A stretch of DNA of 29,817 nucleotides, taken from positions 1 through 29,817 of IMG/VR virus record IMGVR_UViG_3300025889_000646, one strand, 5' to 3'. Of this stretch, positions 12,089-19,629 are shown piece by piece. The DNA comes from a virus. The first letter of the stretch is position 1; the number at the start of each line of letters is the position of its first letter. The notes under the pieces were generated by a model. That model saw only the letters and a program-made list of their open reading frames with translations, searched no databases and was not told where the DNA came from. A program made the position numbers and the translations under genes.

Positions 12089-12804
12089 ACGGTTGGATTA
12101 AACTACATAGGTCACTTGTTAAATGGGAGTGGTATGATGACATTAACGTAAAGGTTACGTTTCTACACTTATTACTATCCGCTAACCACGCACCTAAGAA
12201 ATGGAGGGGTATAGATATTGGTCGAGGTCAGCTATGGACATCAATTGGAAACCTTGCAAAAGAGATTGGTCTTTCAGAAAAGCAAATCAGAAACAGTTTG
12301 AAAAAACTTGAAAGAACTAATGAAATATCAATCAAAGGGGCAAGCAAAGGGACTATGATAACTGTCTGTAAATACGATAGTTACCAAGACACTAAAGAAG
12401 ATAAGGGCGAGCAAACGGGCAAACCAAAGGCAAACGAAGGGCAAGCAAAGGGCAAGCAAGGGGCGACAAACAATAATGATAATAATACTAATAATGATAA
12501 TAATGGAAATAAACAAGTAAACAAAGAACAACACTTTGAGGACTCTTCTTTGAATGATGCGTTTGAAGATTTTAAACTACACCGAAAGCAGCTAAAGAAA
12601 CCAATGACCGAAAAAGCTATTGAGTTAGCGGTTAAAAAACTGCAAAAGGTTAACGAAAAGGTTGCTATTGAAATGATTCAGCAGAGCATAGAGAACGGAT
12701 GGTCGGGTTTGTTTGAAGTGAAAGAGCAAGCAAAAAAGAAAACAACTAGCGACCATTACTACATCAACGAGAATGGTAGCAAAATATTAAAGGGCGTACT
12801 ATGA
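12085..12804 (+). CDS. Replisome-organiser-like protein (winged helix N-terminus)
   Basis: A 239-aa protein in the usual layout of phage replication initiators. The N-terminal winged helix is GWIKLHRSLVKWEWYDDINVKVTFLHLLLSAN... with LAKEIGLSEKQIRNSLKKLERTNEI. A low-complexity Asn/Asp/Gly/Lys linker covers about residues 110-150. A DnaD-like C-terminal helical part has ENGWSGLF. Such proteins recruit the phage helicase to the origin, and the primase-helicase follows directly with a 4-nt overlap. An origin is often inside this gene type; the simple repeats at 12472-12505 are noted as a candidate only. Confidence 0.78.
   Translation: MNGWIKLHRSLVKWEWYDDINVKVTFLHLLLSANHAPKKWRGIDIGRGQLWTSIGNLAKEIGLSEKQIRNSLKKLERTNEISIKGASKGTMITVCKYDSYQDTKEDKGEQTGKPKANEGQAKGKQGATNNNDNNTNNDNNGNKQVNKEQHFEDSSLNDAFEDFKLHRKQLKKPMTEKAIELAVKKLQKVNEKVAIEMIQQSIENGWSGLFEVKEQAKKKTTSDHYYINENGSKILKGVL
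12472..12505. repeat. AAT/GAT-type microsatellite in the linker
   Basis: Tandem AAT, GAT and ACT triplets coding for the Asn/Asp linker. It is AT-rich and easily unwound, and could be part of a replication origin, but coding for a flexible linker is the simpler explanation. Confidence 0.6.
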
Positions 12805-15488
12805 AACAGATTATTGATTGGAATAGCATAGAAGTTAAGGGTAACCGTTCAGGTTCTAAGCGAGCGTTATGCCCTAATTGCTCGGCTGATAGGCGCAAAT
12901 CAAAAGACCCTTGTTTGTCTGTTAACTTTGACAAAGGGTTAGCGAATTGCCATAATTGTCAAGCGGTTTCGTTTAGAGAAAATAACAGAAACGACAAGAT
13001 AGATTCTTATACACCACCTCCACAAGATTGGCAAAACTATACGCAACTATCTGACAACTTAGTTAAGTGGTGCAAACAACGAGGAATACCACAGCGAACA
13101 CTAATAGACTTCAGGATAACGGAGGAGAAGCAATGGTTGCCACAGACCAACAGAGAAGAGAATTGCATAGTATTTAACTATTTCGAGGGTGACACTTTGG
13201 TTAACAAGAAGTGTAGAGATGGTCGTAAGAACTTCACACAGTCTAAGGATGGCAAGAAGCTACTGTACAACATCAATTCAGCGATTGGAGCAAAGGAACT
13301 TTACATTGTAGAAGGTGAGTGTTTTGATAAGGATGCTGAAATACTTACGCAAAATGGATGGATGAAGTTTAGTGATTTGAATGGTACTGAAAAAGTTGGT
13401 GCTGTTTCCGATGATTCTAGTTTAAATTTTGTGAAGCCAAAAAATCTAGTTAAAAAAAGGTATGATGGAAATTTGGTAAAATATTCCAACGGTAGAGGAA
13501 ACTTTACCAGCATTACAACGCCTGAGCATAATCTTGTTTATGTAGGTAAGAATGGTTTAGAAAAAATAAAGGCAAAAGATGTAAATACTACACAAAGGAA
13601 CATACCAAGAACAACCTACTATGATGGAATCGGTGTTGACTTGTCTGATGATTTAATTCGTCTTTATGTGGCAATTTCTGCCGATTTTACAATTAGAAAA
13701 GAGGGTGACATTTATGGCTGTTTTAAGAAGAAGCGTAAGGTTGAAAGAATATCTTCAATACTTGAAAAAACTCATATAAGACATACCATTACTGAGGTTA
13801 AAAATGATATGACTTCTGTTTTTATACATAGAGGTCAAAACATTGAACCTTTTAAAATATTTCCAAGTGAATGGATTGGAAGGTTATCTGCAAGACAGAT
13901 AGAGTTAATACTTGAAGAGGTTATACTTTGGGATGGAAATTTTGTGAATAACAGAACTATGAAGGAGTATAATAGCAAGGAAAAGTCAAACATTGATTTT
14001 ATTCAAACTCTTTGTCATATGTCAGGCAGAATGTCAACCATTTGCAAGCGTAAAAATGAACGTGGTGAATGGTACAAGGCTACAATACTTCAGAAGAAAG
14101 TTTCTACAATAACTAAAAAGAACAGGTCTGAAATAGAATACAGCGATTACGTTTACTGTGTTACGGTTGATACAGGAATGATATTAGTTAGACAGAATGA
14201 TAACATAACTATATCGGGTAATTGTGATGTTCTTGCAATGTCTGCAAATGGAATTGACAATGTTGTTAGTCTATGCAATGGAGCAAACGACCACGATGAG
14301 CAATGGGTTAACTCTCAAAGATACCTTGACGATGTGGAAAGATTTATTATCGCTGTTGATAACGACCCAAAAGGTATTGAGGTACGTGAGAAGATAGCGC
14401 ATCGTTTAGGCAAGTGGAGATGCAGTTACATAGAATGGACAGACAAGGATGCAAACGGTTCTCTTCTAAGCGGTGAGATTGATAGCGATATACGTAATGC
14501 AATAAAATTTCCTGTTAGTGGTACGCATACAGTTAAAGATTTAGAGGCTGGAATATTTGACCTTTACGACAACGGATTACCGAAAACCATAAGACCAAAG
14601 CACCGCAGTTTTGATAACGTCAACACCATATTTAGCGTAATGAAAGGTCATTTAGTAACGGTAACTGGAATACCTTCACACGGAAAGTCTAACTATGTAG
14701 AATGGTATGTTTTAAACTTGCTTTACGACTATGATTTTAAAGCATCGTTCTTCAGCCCTGAACATACTCCGATGAGTTTACACCAAACTAACTTCTTGCA
14801 AAAAGCGGTAGGGCGTAACTTTTGGAAAGACGATGGAGCAACACCAAGAATAACGAAGGCAGATATTTCACGCTATACTGATTGGGCTAATGAGAAGATT
14901 TATATTACTGCGCCTGAAAAAGGTAATGTAGCTACTTGGGATTGGTTGATAGATAAATTCAAAGAACAGCTATACAGCTACGGAATTAACATATTCGTTA
15001 TTGATGCGTTCAATAAAGTTCAAATGCCCAGCGGTAACCGATTAGAAAACATCAACGATGTACTGACTAAGCTAACAGCATTCGCACAGACAAACGATTG
15101 CATTATTTTCTTAGTTGCTCATCCTACTAAGATGAAAAAAGAAGAGGATGGTACATACTTGCCTCCAACGCTATATGATGTTTCAGGTAGTGCAGACTTT
15201 AGAAATCAGACTCACGATGGATTCACGATTCACAGACACTTCGGTGAGGATGCTAGAACGGAATTTGTTAGCACTAAGGTTAAGTATCAGTTTCAGGGTG
15301 AGATAGGCAACTCTGCAAGTATGGAATATGATGTGTTAACGAGTAGATACTATGAGTTAGGGCAAACACCTCCGCGCTTTGATATGACCTTGCCAATTGA
15401 AGAGCAAGAATTGCAACCAGTTACAGCTATGAAACCAAATGAAGATTTTTACTATGATGAAATTGAGAACGAGGAAGCACCTTTTTGA
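12801..15488 (+). CDS. Primase-helicase (T7 gp4/Twinkle-like) interrupted by an in-frame intein
   Basis: An 895-aa precursor. The N-terminal zinc-binding module has C24-x2-C27 and C50-x2-C53. The TOPRIM domain starts before residue 170 with YIVEGE, where an intein (residues 174-474) is inserted. It resumes with CDVLAMS and continues to VDNDPKG near 519-525. The helicase has Walker A GIPSHGKS at 623-630, Walker B-like FVIDAF near 731 and the helicase tail motif LYDVSGSADFRNQ. After splicing the enzyme would be 594 aa, a normal size. It would prime and unwind phage DNA in the cytoplasm, loaded by the preceding organiser-like protein. Confidence 0.85.
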   Translation: MKQIIDWNSIEVKGNRSGSKRALCPNCSADRRKSKDPCLSVNFDKGLANCHNCQAVSFRENNRNDKIDSYTPPPQDWQNYTQLSDNLVKWCKQRGIPQRTLIDFRITEEKQWLPQTNREENCIVFNYFEGDTLVNKKCRDGRKNFTQSKDGKKLLYNINSAIGAKELYIVEGECFDKDAEILTQNGWMKFSDLNGTEKVGAVSDDSSLNFVKPKNLVKKRYDGNLVKYSNGRGNFTSITTPEHNLVYVGKNGLEKIKAKDVNTTQRNIPRTTYYDGIGVDLSDDLIRLYVAISADFTIRKEGDIYGCFKKKRKVERISSILEKTHIRHTITEVKNDMTSVFIHRGQNIEPFKIFPSEWIGRLSARQIELILEEVILWDGNFVNNRTMKEYNSKEKSNIDFIQTLCHMSGRMSTICKRKNERGEWYKATILQKKVSTITKKNRSEIEYSDYVYCVTVDTGMILVRQNDNITISGNCDVLAMSANGIDNVVSLCNGANDHDEQWVNSQRYLDDVERFIIAVDNDPKGIEVREKIAHRLGKWRCSYIEWTDKDANGSLLSGEIDSDIRNAIKFPVSGTHTVKDLEAGIFDLYDNGLPKTIRPKHRSFDNVNTIFSVMKGHLVTVTGIPSHGKSNYVEWYVLNLLYDYDFKASFFSPEHTPMSLHQTNFLQKAVGRNFWKDDGATPRITKADISRYTDWANEKIYITAPEKGNVATWDWLIDKFKEQLYSYGINIFVIDAFNKVQMPSGNRLENINDVLTKLTAFAQTNDCIIFLVAHPTKMKKEEDGTYLPPTLYDVSGSADFRNQTHDGFTIHRHFGEDARTEFVSTKVKYQFQGEIGNSASMEYDVLTSRYYELGQTPPRFDMTLPIEEQELQPVTAMKPNEDFYYDEIENEEAPF
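13320..14222 (+). mobile_element. Intein with degenerate LAGLIDADG endonuclease in the TOPRIM motif
   Basis: Residues 174-474 (301 aa) of the primase-helicase. Block A: CFDKDAEILTQNGWMKFSDL with Cys1. Block B: GNFTSITTPEHNL with the TxxH. Endonuclease-like blocks: LYVAISADFTI and LILEEVILWDGNF, both diverged from LAGLIDADG. Block F/G: YCVTVDTGMILV and a C-terminus ending ISGN before Cys+1. The penultimate residue is Gly instead of the usual His, a known but less common variant. The insert splits VEGE|CDVLAM, the catalytic TOPRIM motif, so function of the host enzyme depends on splicing. The DNA is visibly richer in runs of A and T than its flanks, suggesting later acquisition. Confidence 0.88.
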
Positions 15489-15498
15489 TAGCTTGAGA

Positions 15499-15612
15499 AT
15501 GATTGACGAATTGCACGAAGAATGTGTCAAGAATCCTACTGAAGAAAACCTGAAGCACTATAAAAAAGTCAACAGATTATTCATTAACTACCTGAAAAAC
15601 TTGCGTAATTGA
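15499..15612 (+). CDS. Small helical protein, 37 aa
   Basis: A 37-aa frame (MIDELHEECVKNPTEENLKHYKKVNRLFINYLKNLRN) beginning 10 nt after the primase-helicase stop. It looks like an ordinary amphipathic two-helix peptide with the low-complexity-free composition of real proteins. Its last codons overlap the candidate late promoter. No family known. Confidence 0.45.
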   Translation: MIDELHEECVKNPTEENLKHYKKVNRLFINYLKNLRN

Positions 15613-15631
15613 TTAGTAGTTCATAGATTAG
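15601..15631 (+). promoter_or_regulatory. Candidate late promoter (TTGCGTA box)
   Basis: TTGCGTA at 15601-15607 and TAGATTAG at 15624-15631, 20 nt between CTTG and the octamer. The octamer differs from TAnnTTTG at one base. The TTGCGTA box is shared with promoters at 5669 and 9419. It would drive the packaging and tail operon. Confidence 0.5.
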
Positions 15632-15641
15632 CAAAATGTTT

Positions 15642-15720
15642 AGTGCGTTAACCAGCACTTTGCATATCGCGAATCGCGAATTGAGATATAAACAAGTTAA
15701 ATAGTGCGGCAAAGCACACT
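15642..15720 (+). promoter_or_regulatory. Leader with two AGTGC/GCACT hairpins and a tandem TCGCGAA
   Basis: AGTGC (15642-15646) pairs with GCACT (15655-15659); GTGC (15704-15707) pairs with GCAC (15714-15717). Between them TCGCGAA is repeated in tandem at 15667-15673 and 15674-15680, containing two palindromic TCGCGA sites. The two stems share one sequence, so arms can exchange partners. This could be an operator cluster or a regulated 5' leader for the late operon. No gene fits here. Confidence 0.45.
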
Positions 15721-15732
15721 AATTGAAGAGAG

Positions 15733-16035
15733 ATGAAAGTAATAGCGAGAGAATATCTACAAGTTGGTTATATTCCTGAACTGTTTGACTCCGTACATTC
15801 GGATGACTTGAGAAGGGTTAACAAGACTGCGGTAGACCCTAAGCCAATGAATAACCGATGGTGGAAGAGTCAGGGTGACCAACACCATCATATCTTCGTA
15901 GAAACGTTTATTGAGTTTGCAAGGTACATTCCAAACAAATACGACATCATTCACTTCACACGAGGTGCAACGGATTACGAGATTGAATTGGCTAAGAAGA
16001 TGTTAACGGATAACGGTAAGATTATAGAGGATTAA
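15733..16035 (+). CDS. Hypothetical protein, 100 aa, upstream of terminase
   Basis: A 100-aa protein with an unusual aromatic/His-rich centre (PKPMNNRWWKSQGDQHHHIFVETFIEFARYIP) and an alpha/beta C-terminus (YDIIHFTRGATDYEIELAKKMLTDNGKII). I do not recognise the family. The second part recalls Rossmann-like small phage proteins, but no catalytic motif can be assigned. As the first gene of the packaging operon it may assist terminase. The ATG follows a GAGAG stretch 6 nt upstream, a weak Shine-Dalgarno. Confidence 0.62.
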   Translation: MKVIAREYLQVGYIPELFDSVHSDDLRRVNKTAVDPKPMNNRWWKSQGDQHHHIFVETFIEFARYIPNKYDIIHFTRGATDYEIELAKKMLTDNGKIIED

Positions 16036-16039
16036 CGCA

Positions 16040-17344
16040 ATGATAGAAATAAGCGTTAACGAGGTATTTTGGGAATGTTTAACGACTGATAAACGTTACG
16101 TTCACAGTTACGGTTCGCGAGGCTCAGGTAAATCTAAGCAAGAAGCTATCGGATTCGTTTTAGACATTCTAAACCCACAATATTTTAAAGGCGTTTTAGT
16201 TCGTGAGGTGCAAGATACCATCCGAGACAGTCAGTTTTCAGAGATTAAAAAAGTAATTGAAGAGGCTAAGTTAGGCGATAGAATCACAGCCAATGAACAG
16301 CGAATGTCATTCTACTGTGAATCAACTGGAAACACTATCATATCAAAGGGGCTAAAGAAGTCTAAGTCTAGCGATACTGCACGATTTAAGTCTATTGAAA
16401 ACCCTACTAAAGTTTGGATAGAAGAGGCTGAAGAGATAAGCGAAGAGGACTTTGAAAAGATAGACGGTTCTGTACGCAAGAAGGGCGCAAAGTGTCAGAT
16501 TAGATTCACATACAACACGAACATCGAACCCGACCATTGGATAAGACAAAAGTTTCACAAAGTCCAGCGTTCAGATACATTCTACCTCCACACAACGTAT
16601 AGAGTTAACATTGACAACTTAGACCAAAAGTATATTGATTCCCGCGAATCGTTAAGAGAAACAGACCCCGAACGATACGCTGTTGAAGTTCTTGGTCAAT
16701 GGGGTGCTAAGAAGGTCATAAGACCATTTGCCACACAATACAAGCAAGAAAAACACCGTAAGCCTTGCACGTTACAACCAAACAGAACTATCTATCTAAA
16801 TGTCGATTTCAACTTAGACCCTTTTGCTATTGGATTTGCTCACGTTTGGGAGGATAAAGAAGGGTTTCACTTCCACAACTTTGACGAGTTCTCAATAGCT
16901 TCAGGCAACCTCCACGAAGCCGCTAAACAAATAAAAGCTAAGTATGGTCACTTAATTCACAATTTCCACGTTAGCGGTGATTATTCAGGTCGCGCAAGGT
17001 CAATGCAATCTCCATCTAATGAGTCTAACTATGAACTGTTAATGAGGTTGCTAGGGCTAAACATTAGGCAGATGGAACTAAAGCCTAACCCAAGACACGA
17101 AAACAGCCGAAGTGATGTTAACTTCTTACTTGCTCACGCTGAAGATTTTAGAGTCGACCCAATGAACTCACCTGAATTAGAACGTGACTTTAGGATAGTG
17201 GAGGTAGACAGTAACGAGAAGATAATCAAGAGCAACAGGAAAGACATTTCACAACAAGCCGACCATTTAGATAGATTCCGTTATCTTTGTAACACTCGCG
17301 TAGTAAAAGAATGGATTGCGAGAAAACAACAGAACTTGAATTAA
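16040..17344 (+). CDS. terL: Terminase large subunit
   Basis: A 434-aa phage packaging ATPase/nuclease, of normal length. Walker A is GSRGSGKS at residues 25-32 and Walker B with its catalytic acid is KVWIEEAEE at 124-132. The C-terminal RNase H-like nuclease has acidic residues in IYLNVDFNLDPFAIG (D256, D260), VSGDYSGRAR (D314) and SRSDV (D359). It cuts concatemeric DNA and pumps it into the prohead. The next gene, a TerS-like protein, starts by TAATG overlap, so TerL precedes TerS, the reverse of the common order. Confidence 0.93.
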   Translation: MIEISVNEVFWECLTTDKRYVHSYGSRGSGKSKQEAIGFVLDILNPQYFKGVLVREVQDTIRDSQFSEIKKVIEEAKLGDRITANEQRMSFYCESTGNTIISKGLKKSKSSDTARFKSIENPTKVWIEEAEEISEEDFEKIDGSVRKKGAKCQIRFTYNTNIEPDHWIRQKFHKVQRSDTFYLHTTYRVNIDNLDQKYIDSRESLRETDPERYAVEVLGQWGAKKVIRPFATQYKQEKHRKPCTLQPNRTIYLNVDFNLDPFAIGFAHVWEDKEGFHFHNFDEFSIASGNLHEAAKQIKAKYGHLIHNFHVSGDYSGRARSMQSPSNESNYELLMRLLGLNIRQMELKPNPRHENSRSDVNFLLAHAEDFRVDPMNSPELERDFRIVEVDSNEKIIKSNRKDISQQADHLDRFRYLCNTRVVKEWIARKQQNLN

Positions 17345-17724
17345 TGGCTTACGACAAAAAGAAACTATACGAGCAAGCGGTTGAGATAATTAAAGACGAA
17401 TCTAAAGGTGTTATATTCATTGAAGAGGTTGTTGCCTATCTACCTTGCACAAAGTCAACGTTTTACGACCATTTCCCTATTGATTCTGACGAATCGAACG
17501 CATTAAAAGAATTAATTGAATCTAATAAGGTCAAAGCAAAGTCAAAGATTCGTAAGGTGTTATCTAAATCAGAAAAGGCAGCCGAATTACTTGCTTTATA
17601 TCGTTTGATTGCAACTACTGAAGAACATCAAAAATTGAATCAATCTTACATTGACCACACCAGCAAAGGCAAAGAGATGAAGAACAATGAATTGACCGTA
17701 ACCGTTAAAAAGATGGGCGAGTAA
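17344..17724 (+). CDS. terS: Terminase small subunit-like protein
   Basis: A 126-aa protein starting at the ATG that overlaps the TerL TAA. A longer frame starting at 17311 would lie inside terL and is rejected. The sequence MAYDKKKLYEQAVEIIKDE, then IEEVVAYLPCTKSTFYDHFP (HTH), then KVKAKSKIRKVLSKS, LLALYRLIATTEEHQKLNQSYIDHT matches the small subunit type common in Bacteroidota phages. It should bind the packaging site on phage DNA and oligomerise with TerL. Adjacent placement supports the call. Confidence 0.8.
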   Translation: MAYDKKKLYEQAVEIIKDESKGVIFIEEVVAYLPCTKSTFYDHFPIDSDESNALKELIESNKVKAKSKIRKVLSKSEKAAELLALYRLIATTEEHQKLNQSYIDHTSKGKEMKNNELTVTVKKMGE

Positions 17725-17823
17725 ATGACTATTACAGAATACCTAATATCAACGTCTAAAGATTGGGCTTTTATACTAACTGATGAGCCTATTAAGGAAT
17801 ATCAATACAAACTAGAACTATGA
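17725..17823 (+). CDS. Small protein, 32 aa
   Basis: A 32-aa frame starting directly after the TerS-like stop and ending in an ATGA overlap with the next gene. The sequence (MTITEYLISTSKDWAFILTD...) shows no known motif. The junctions on both sides are tight and explain the whole 96-nt gap, so it is probably translated. Confidence 0.5.
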   Translation: MTITEYLISTSKDWAFILTDEPIKEYQYKLEL

Positions 17824-18164
17824 GTTGCTACACTTGCACAGGATGCACAGCTACTAAGGATATGAACCTTTGTTTTGCTGATGTTACTTTCGGGAACTTT
17901 CCAAACGGAACGGTTAACCTAACTTTCGTTTCAACGGTTGATGGTAGCGTTCAAACTGCTTCGGGAACTGCTTCAGGTGGTTCTCTTAATATCGTTTCTG
18001 CTAACTTGCCTGACTTCATTAGCGGAGTTGCGTACAAGGTTACATCAGATGTTGACTGGACATTAGATAGCACAGTTAGAAGTTGCGTGAGTATTCGCTT
18101 TGTATTGAAGCGTGACGTTAGTGGAATAGTTACGGGAACAAGTGAAACGGTAACAGTTTGCTAA
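17820..18164 (+). CDS. Small beta-rich protein with N-terminal Cys cluster
   Basis: A 114-aa protein with four Cys in its first 20 residues (CYTCTGC, then NLC). An Ig-like, Thr/Ser/Val-rich beta region follows (VNLTFVSTVDGSVQTASGT, VSGIVTGTSETVTV), with a further Cys near residue 88 and one at the C-terminus. It resembles small virion-decoration or tail-tube-associated proteins of Bacteroidota phages in composition only. Function unknown; the surrounding genes suggest a structural or assembly role. Confidence 0.62.
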   Translation: MSCYTCTGCTATKDMNLCFADVTFGNFPNGTVNLTFVSTVDGSVQTASGTASGGSLNIVSANLPDFISGVAYKVTSDVDWTLDSTVRSCVSIRFVLKRDVSGIVTGTSETVTVC

Positions 18165-18329
18165 ATGACGTACACCTACCATTGCAAGAAGTGTAACAAG
18201 TACGAGGACAAAGTTCACGGAATGAACGAAAAGCCCGTTTATACTTGCTGTGATGTTCAAATGAAAAAGGTGTTTATAGTACCTTTAGGCGTTCACAATG
18301 CCAATACAGGCAACAGACAAGGCACGTAA
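18165..18329 (+). CDS. FmdB-like zinc-ribbon mini-protein, 54 aa
   Basis: A 54-aa protein with a four-Cys zinc-ribbon pattern: YHCKKC near residues 6-10 and YTCCDVQMKKVF at 26-37. This looks like small FmdB-type regulatory or ribbon proteins found beside phage morphogenesis genes. It starts immediately after the upstream stop and ends by TAATG overlap with the membrane-protein gene. The role is not known; a folding or metal-binding structural part is possible. Confidence 0.6.
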   Translation: MTYTYHCKKCNKYEDKVHGMNEKPVYTCCDVQMKKVFIVPLGVHNANTGNRQGT

Positions 18330-18613
18330 TGATTCAACACATCATACTAATATCAACAGTAACCGTAGGTATTCATTTAGCTATAATGGAGTTACTATTC
18401 ACGTTTATTGAACCTCCTGAAAACATATTCTTAGGCTTGAAGAAATGGCAACAGCATCTTTGCAAACCGTTGTTCTATTGCCCAACTTGTATGGCTTCGG
18501 TTTGGGGTACTATTTGGCACTTCTACTTCGGAGGTAGTTTGCTAACTTGGATTCCCGTAGTTTTGGCAGTTTCATTTTTTAATACGTTATTTGCTAAATG
18601 GGTTTCAAACTAG
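18329..18613 (+). CDS. Small membrane protein with CPTC motif
   Basis: A 94-aa protein with an N-terminal TM segment (about residues 2-24), a loop containing FIEPPENIFLGLKKW and the motif LFYCPTCMASVWGTIWHF, then a second TM segment (about 69-88). The C-x2-C loop with an aromatic helix resembles DUF1360-like membrane proteins, but the match is by eye. It overlaps the next gene by 16 nt. Function unknown. Confidence 0.6.
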   Translation: MIQHIILISTVTVGIHLAIMELLFTFIEPPENIFLGLKKWQQHLCKPLFYCPTCMASVWGTIWHFYFGGSLLTWIPVVLAVSFFNTLFAKWVSN

Positions 18614-18804
18614 GTCAAACGGTGTATCTTAAAACAGATGCAGAACAAGATGAGCATATCATTGTTAGCAGACGTGAGGTTATCGGAGGTACTGTTATCT
18701 TTACAATCGGCTCAAACGGTAATTACTTTGATGTTTACGACATTGAGATAACAACAGAAATAGACCCATTGAAAAAGTTAGGCGTTACAGCTAAAGAGAA
18801 TTAA
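18598..18804 (+). CDS. Small beta-type protein, 68 aa
   Basis: A 68-aa protein whose sequence (KLGQTVYLKTDAEQDEHIIVSRREVIGGTVIFTIGSNGNYFDVYDIEITTE) forms a probable SH3-like beta barrel. It starts inside the upstream gene in another frame, with ATG at 18598. No functional motif. It belongs to the run of small morphogenesis-region genes. Confidence 0.6.
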   Translation: MGFKLGQTVYLKTDAEQDEHIIVSRREVIGGTVIFTIGSNGNYFDVYDIEITTEIDPLKKLGVTAKEN

Positions 18805-18821
18805 CACAACAAACAACAGAG

Positions 18822-19013
18822 ATGACAGACCCAATTGTTGAAAGCGTTATAGACAAGTATGCCGAGCGTTCTAGAGTTGGAATAGAGAAGTATGGCAAGA
18901 CATTAGAACGAAACGACCTTAGCGCGTTAGAATGGCTTAACCACCTTCAGGAGGAGTTAATGGATGCTACTTTGTACATTGAACGATTGAAAAGCAATGA
19001 AGCTACTAGATAA
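18822..19013 (+). CDS. MazG/DUF5664-like helical protein
   Basis: A 63-aa helical protein with the pattern ERSRVGIEKYGKTLERNDLSALEWLNHLQEELMDATLYIERLK, similar to a recurrent family of short phage proteins related to all-alpha NTP pyrophosphohydrolases. The Glu-rich helices (HLQEELMDA) fit a metal-binding helix, but the protein is too short for a full dimeric pyrophosphatase unless it assembles from several subunits. It lies after an A/C-rich leader and overlaps the next gene by 17 nt. Confidence 0.65.
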   Translation: MTDPIVESVIDKYAERSRVGIEKYGKTLERNDLSALEWLNHLQEELMDATLYIERLKSNEATR

Positions 19014-19629
19014 AATATTGATTGCAGTTCTTCCGATGCAACGCCTTGAAAACGCTAGAAAGGCTAAACTATCTAAAGGCAATCTTCAATTCGAGTTTAA
19101 GGATGACTACGGACGCAAATGGTACTCATTTCGAGACAAAGAAGATATGCCACTAGCGAGGCTTGCAGAACAGCAAACGTACCTTCAATATCTAGCTTCA
19201 GGTCTTAGCGGTGAAATGTTTAACGAGGCAATGGACACGTTAACAGAGTGTCTAGCAAAGAACGACACCGTTAGTGCTGGTGTTATAGTGTACGACCTAA
19301 AAGAGATACCTAAGAAGATTACAAACCTTCACACGTTAATCAACTTAATAGCGGTTAACTACATCCGAGAAGATGAAGATTACCAAGTAGTAAATCATTC
19401 AATACATCAACAGAAATGTGATTGGATATTGCAGCAAGTCGAAAGCGGTAGTTTTTTTTTGTCTCATCCGAGTTTAAAGGTCTTGTTAAATCCGTTCAAG
19501 ACTTCTGGTCAACTTTTGAAGGACAGCTTAAGCGTATTTCAAAGCCTTCTAAAAAGTCAAAAGCAAAGACTAAGTTTGATTCGTTCTCAGCTATCCAAAA
19601 AAGAATCCAGCGAGACAGATACAATTTGA
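18997..19629 (+). CDS. Tail assembly chaperone, frame-0 product
   Basis: A 210-aa frame directly upstream of the tape measure, at the standard position of the tail assembly chaperone. The first about 150 residues look like a real helical protein (LQFEFKDDYGRKWYSFRDKEDMPLARLAEQQTYLQYLASGLS...). After the T-run at 19452-19460 the sequence turns Ser/Leu/Lys-rich and loses protein-like character until the stop at 19629. Meanwhile, the -1 frame becomes open and convincing. The short version is thus either the G-like partner of a frameshifted pair or an artefact of a T-run length error. Confidence 0.6.
   Translation: MKLLDKILIAVLPMQRLENARKAKLSKGNLQFEFKDDYGRKWYSFRDKEDMPLARLAEQQTYLQYLASGLSGEMFNEAMDTLTECLAKNDTVSAGVIVYDLKEIPKKITNLHTLINLIAVNYIREDEDYQVVNHSIHQQKCDWILQQVESGSFFLSHPSLKVLLNPFKTSGQLLKDSLSVFQSLLKSQKQRLSLIRSQLSKKESSETDTI

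Noticed and set aside
12419-12505. Phage replication origin in the organiser gene
   Set aside because: GGCAAGCAAAG-like and AAT/GAT repeats are present, but they encode a flexible linker and no regular iterons are evident; kept only as a repeat.
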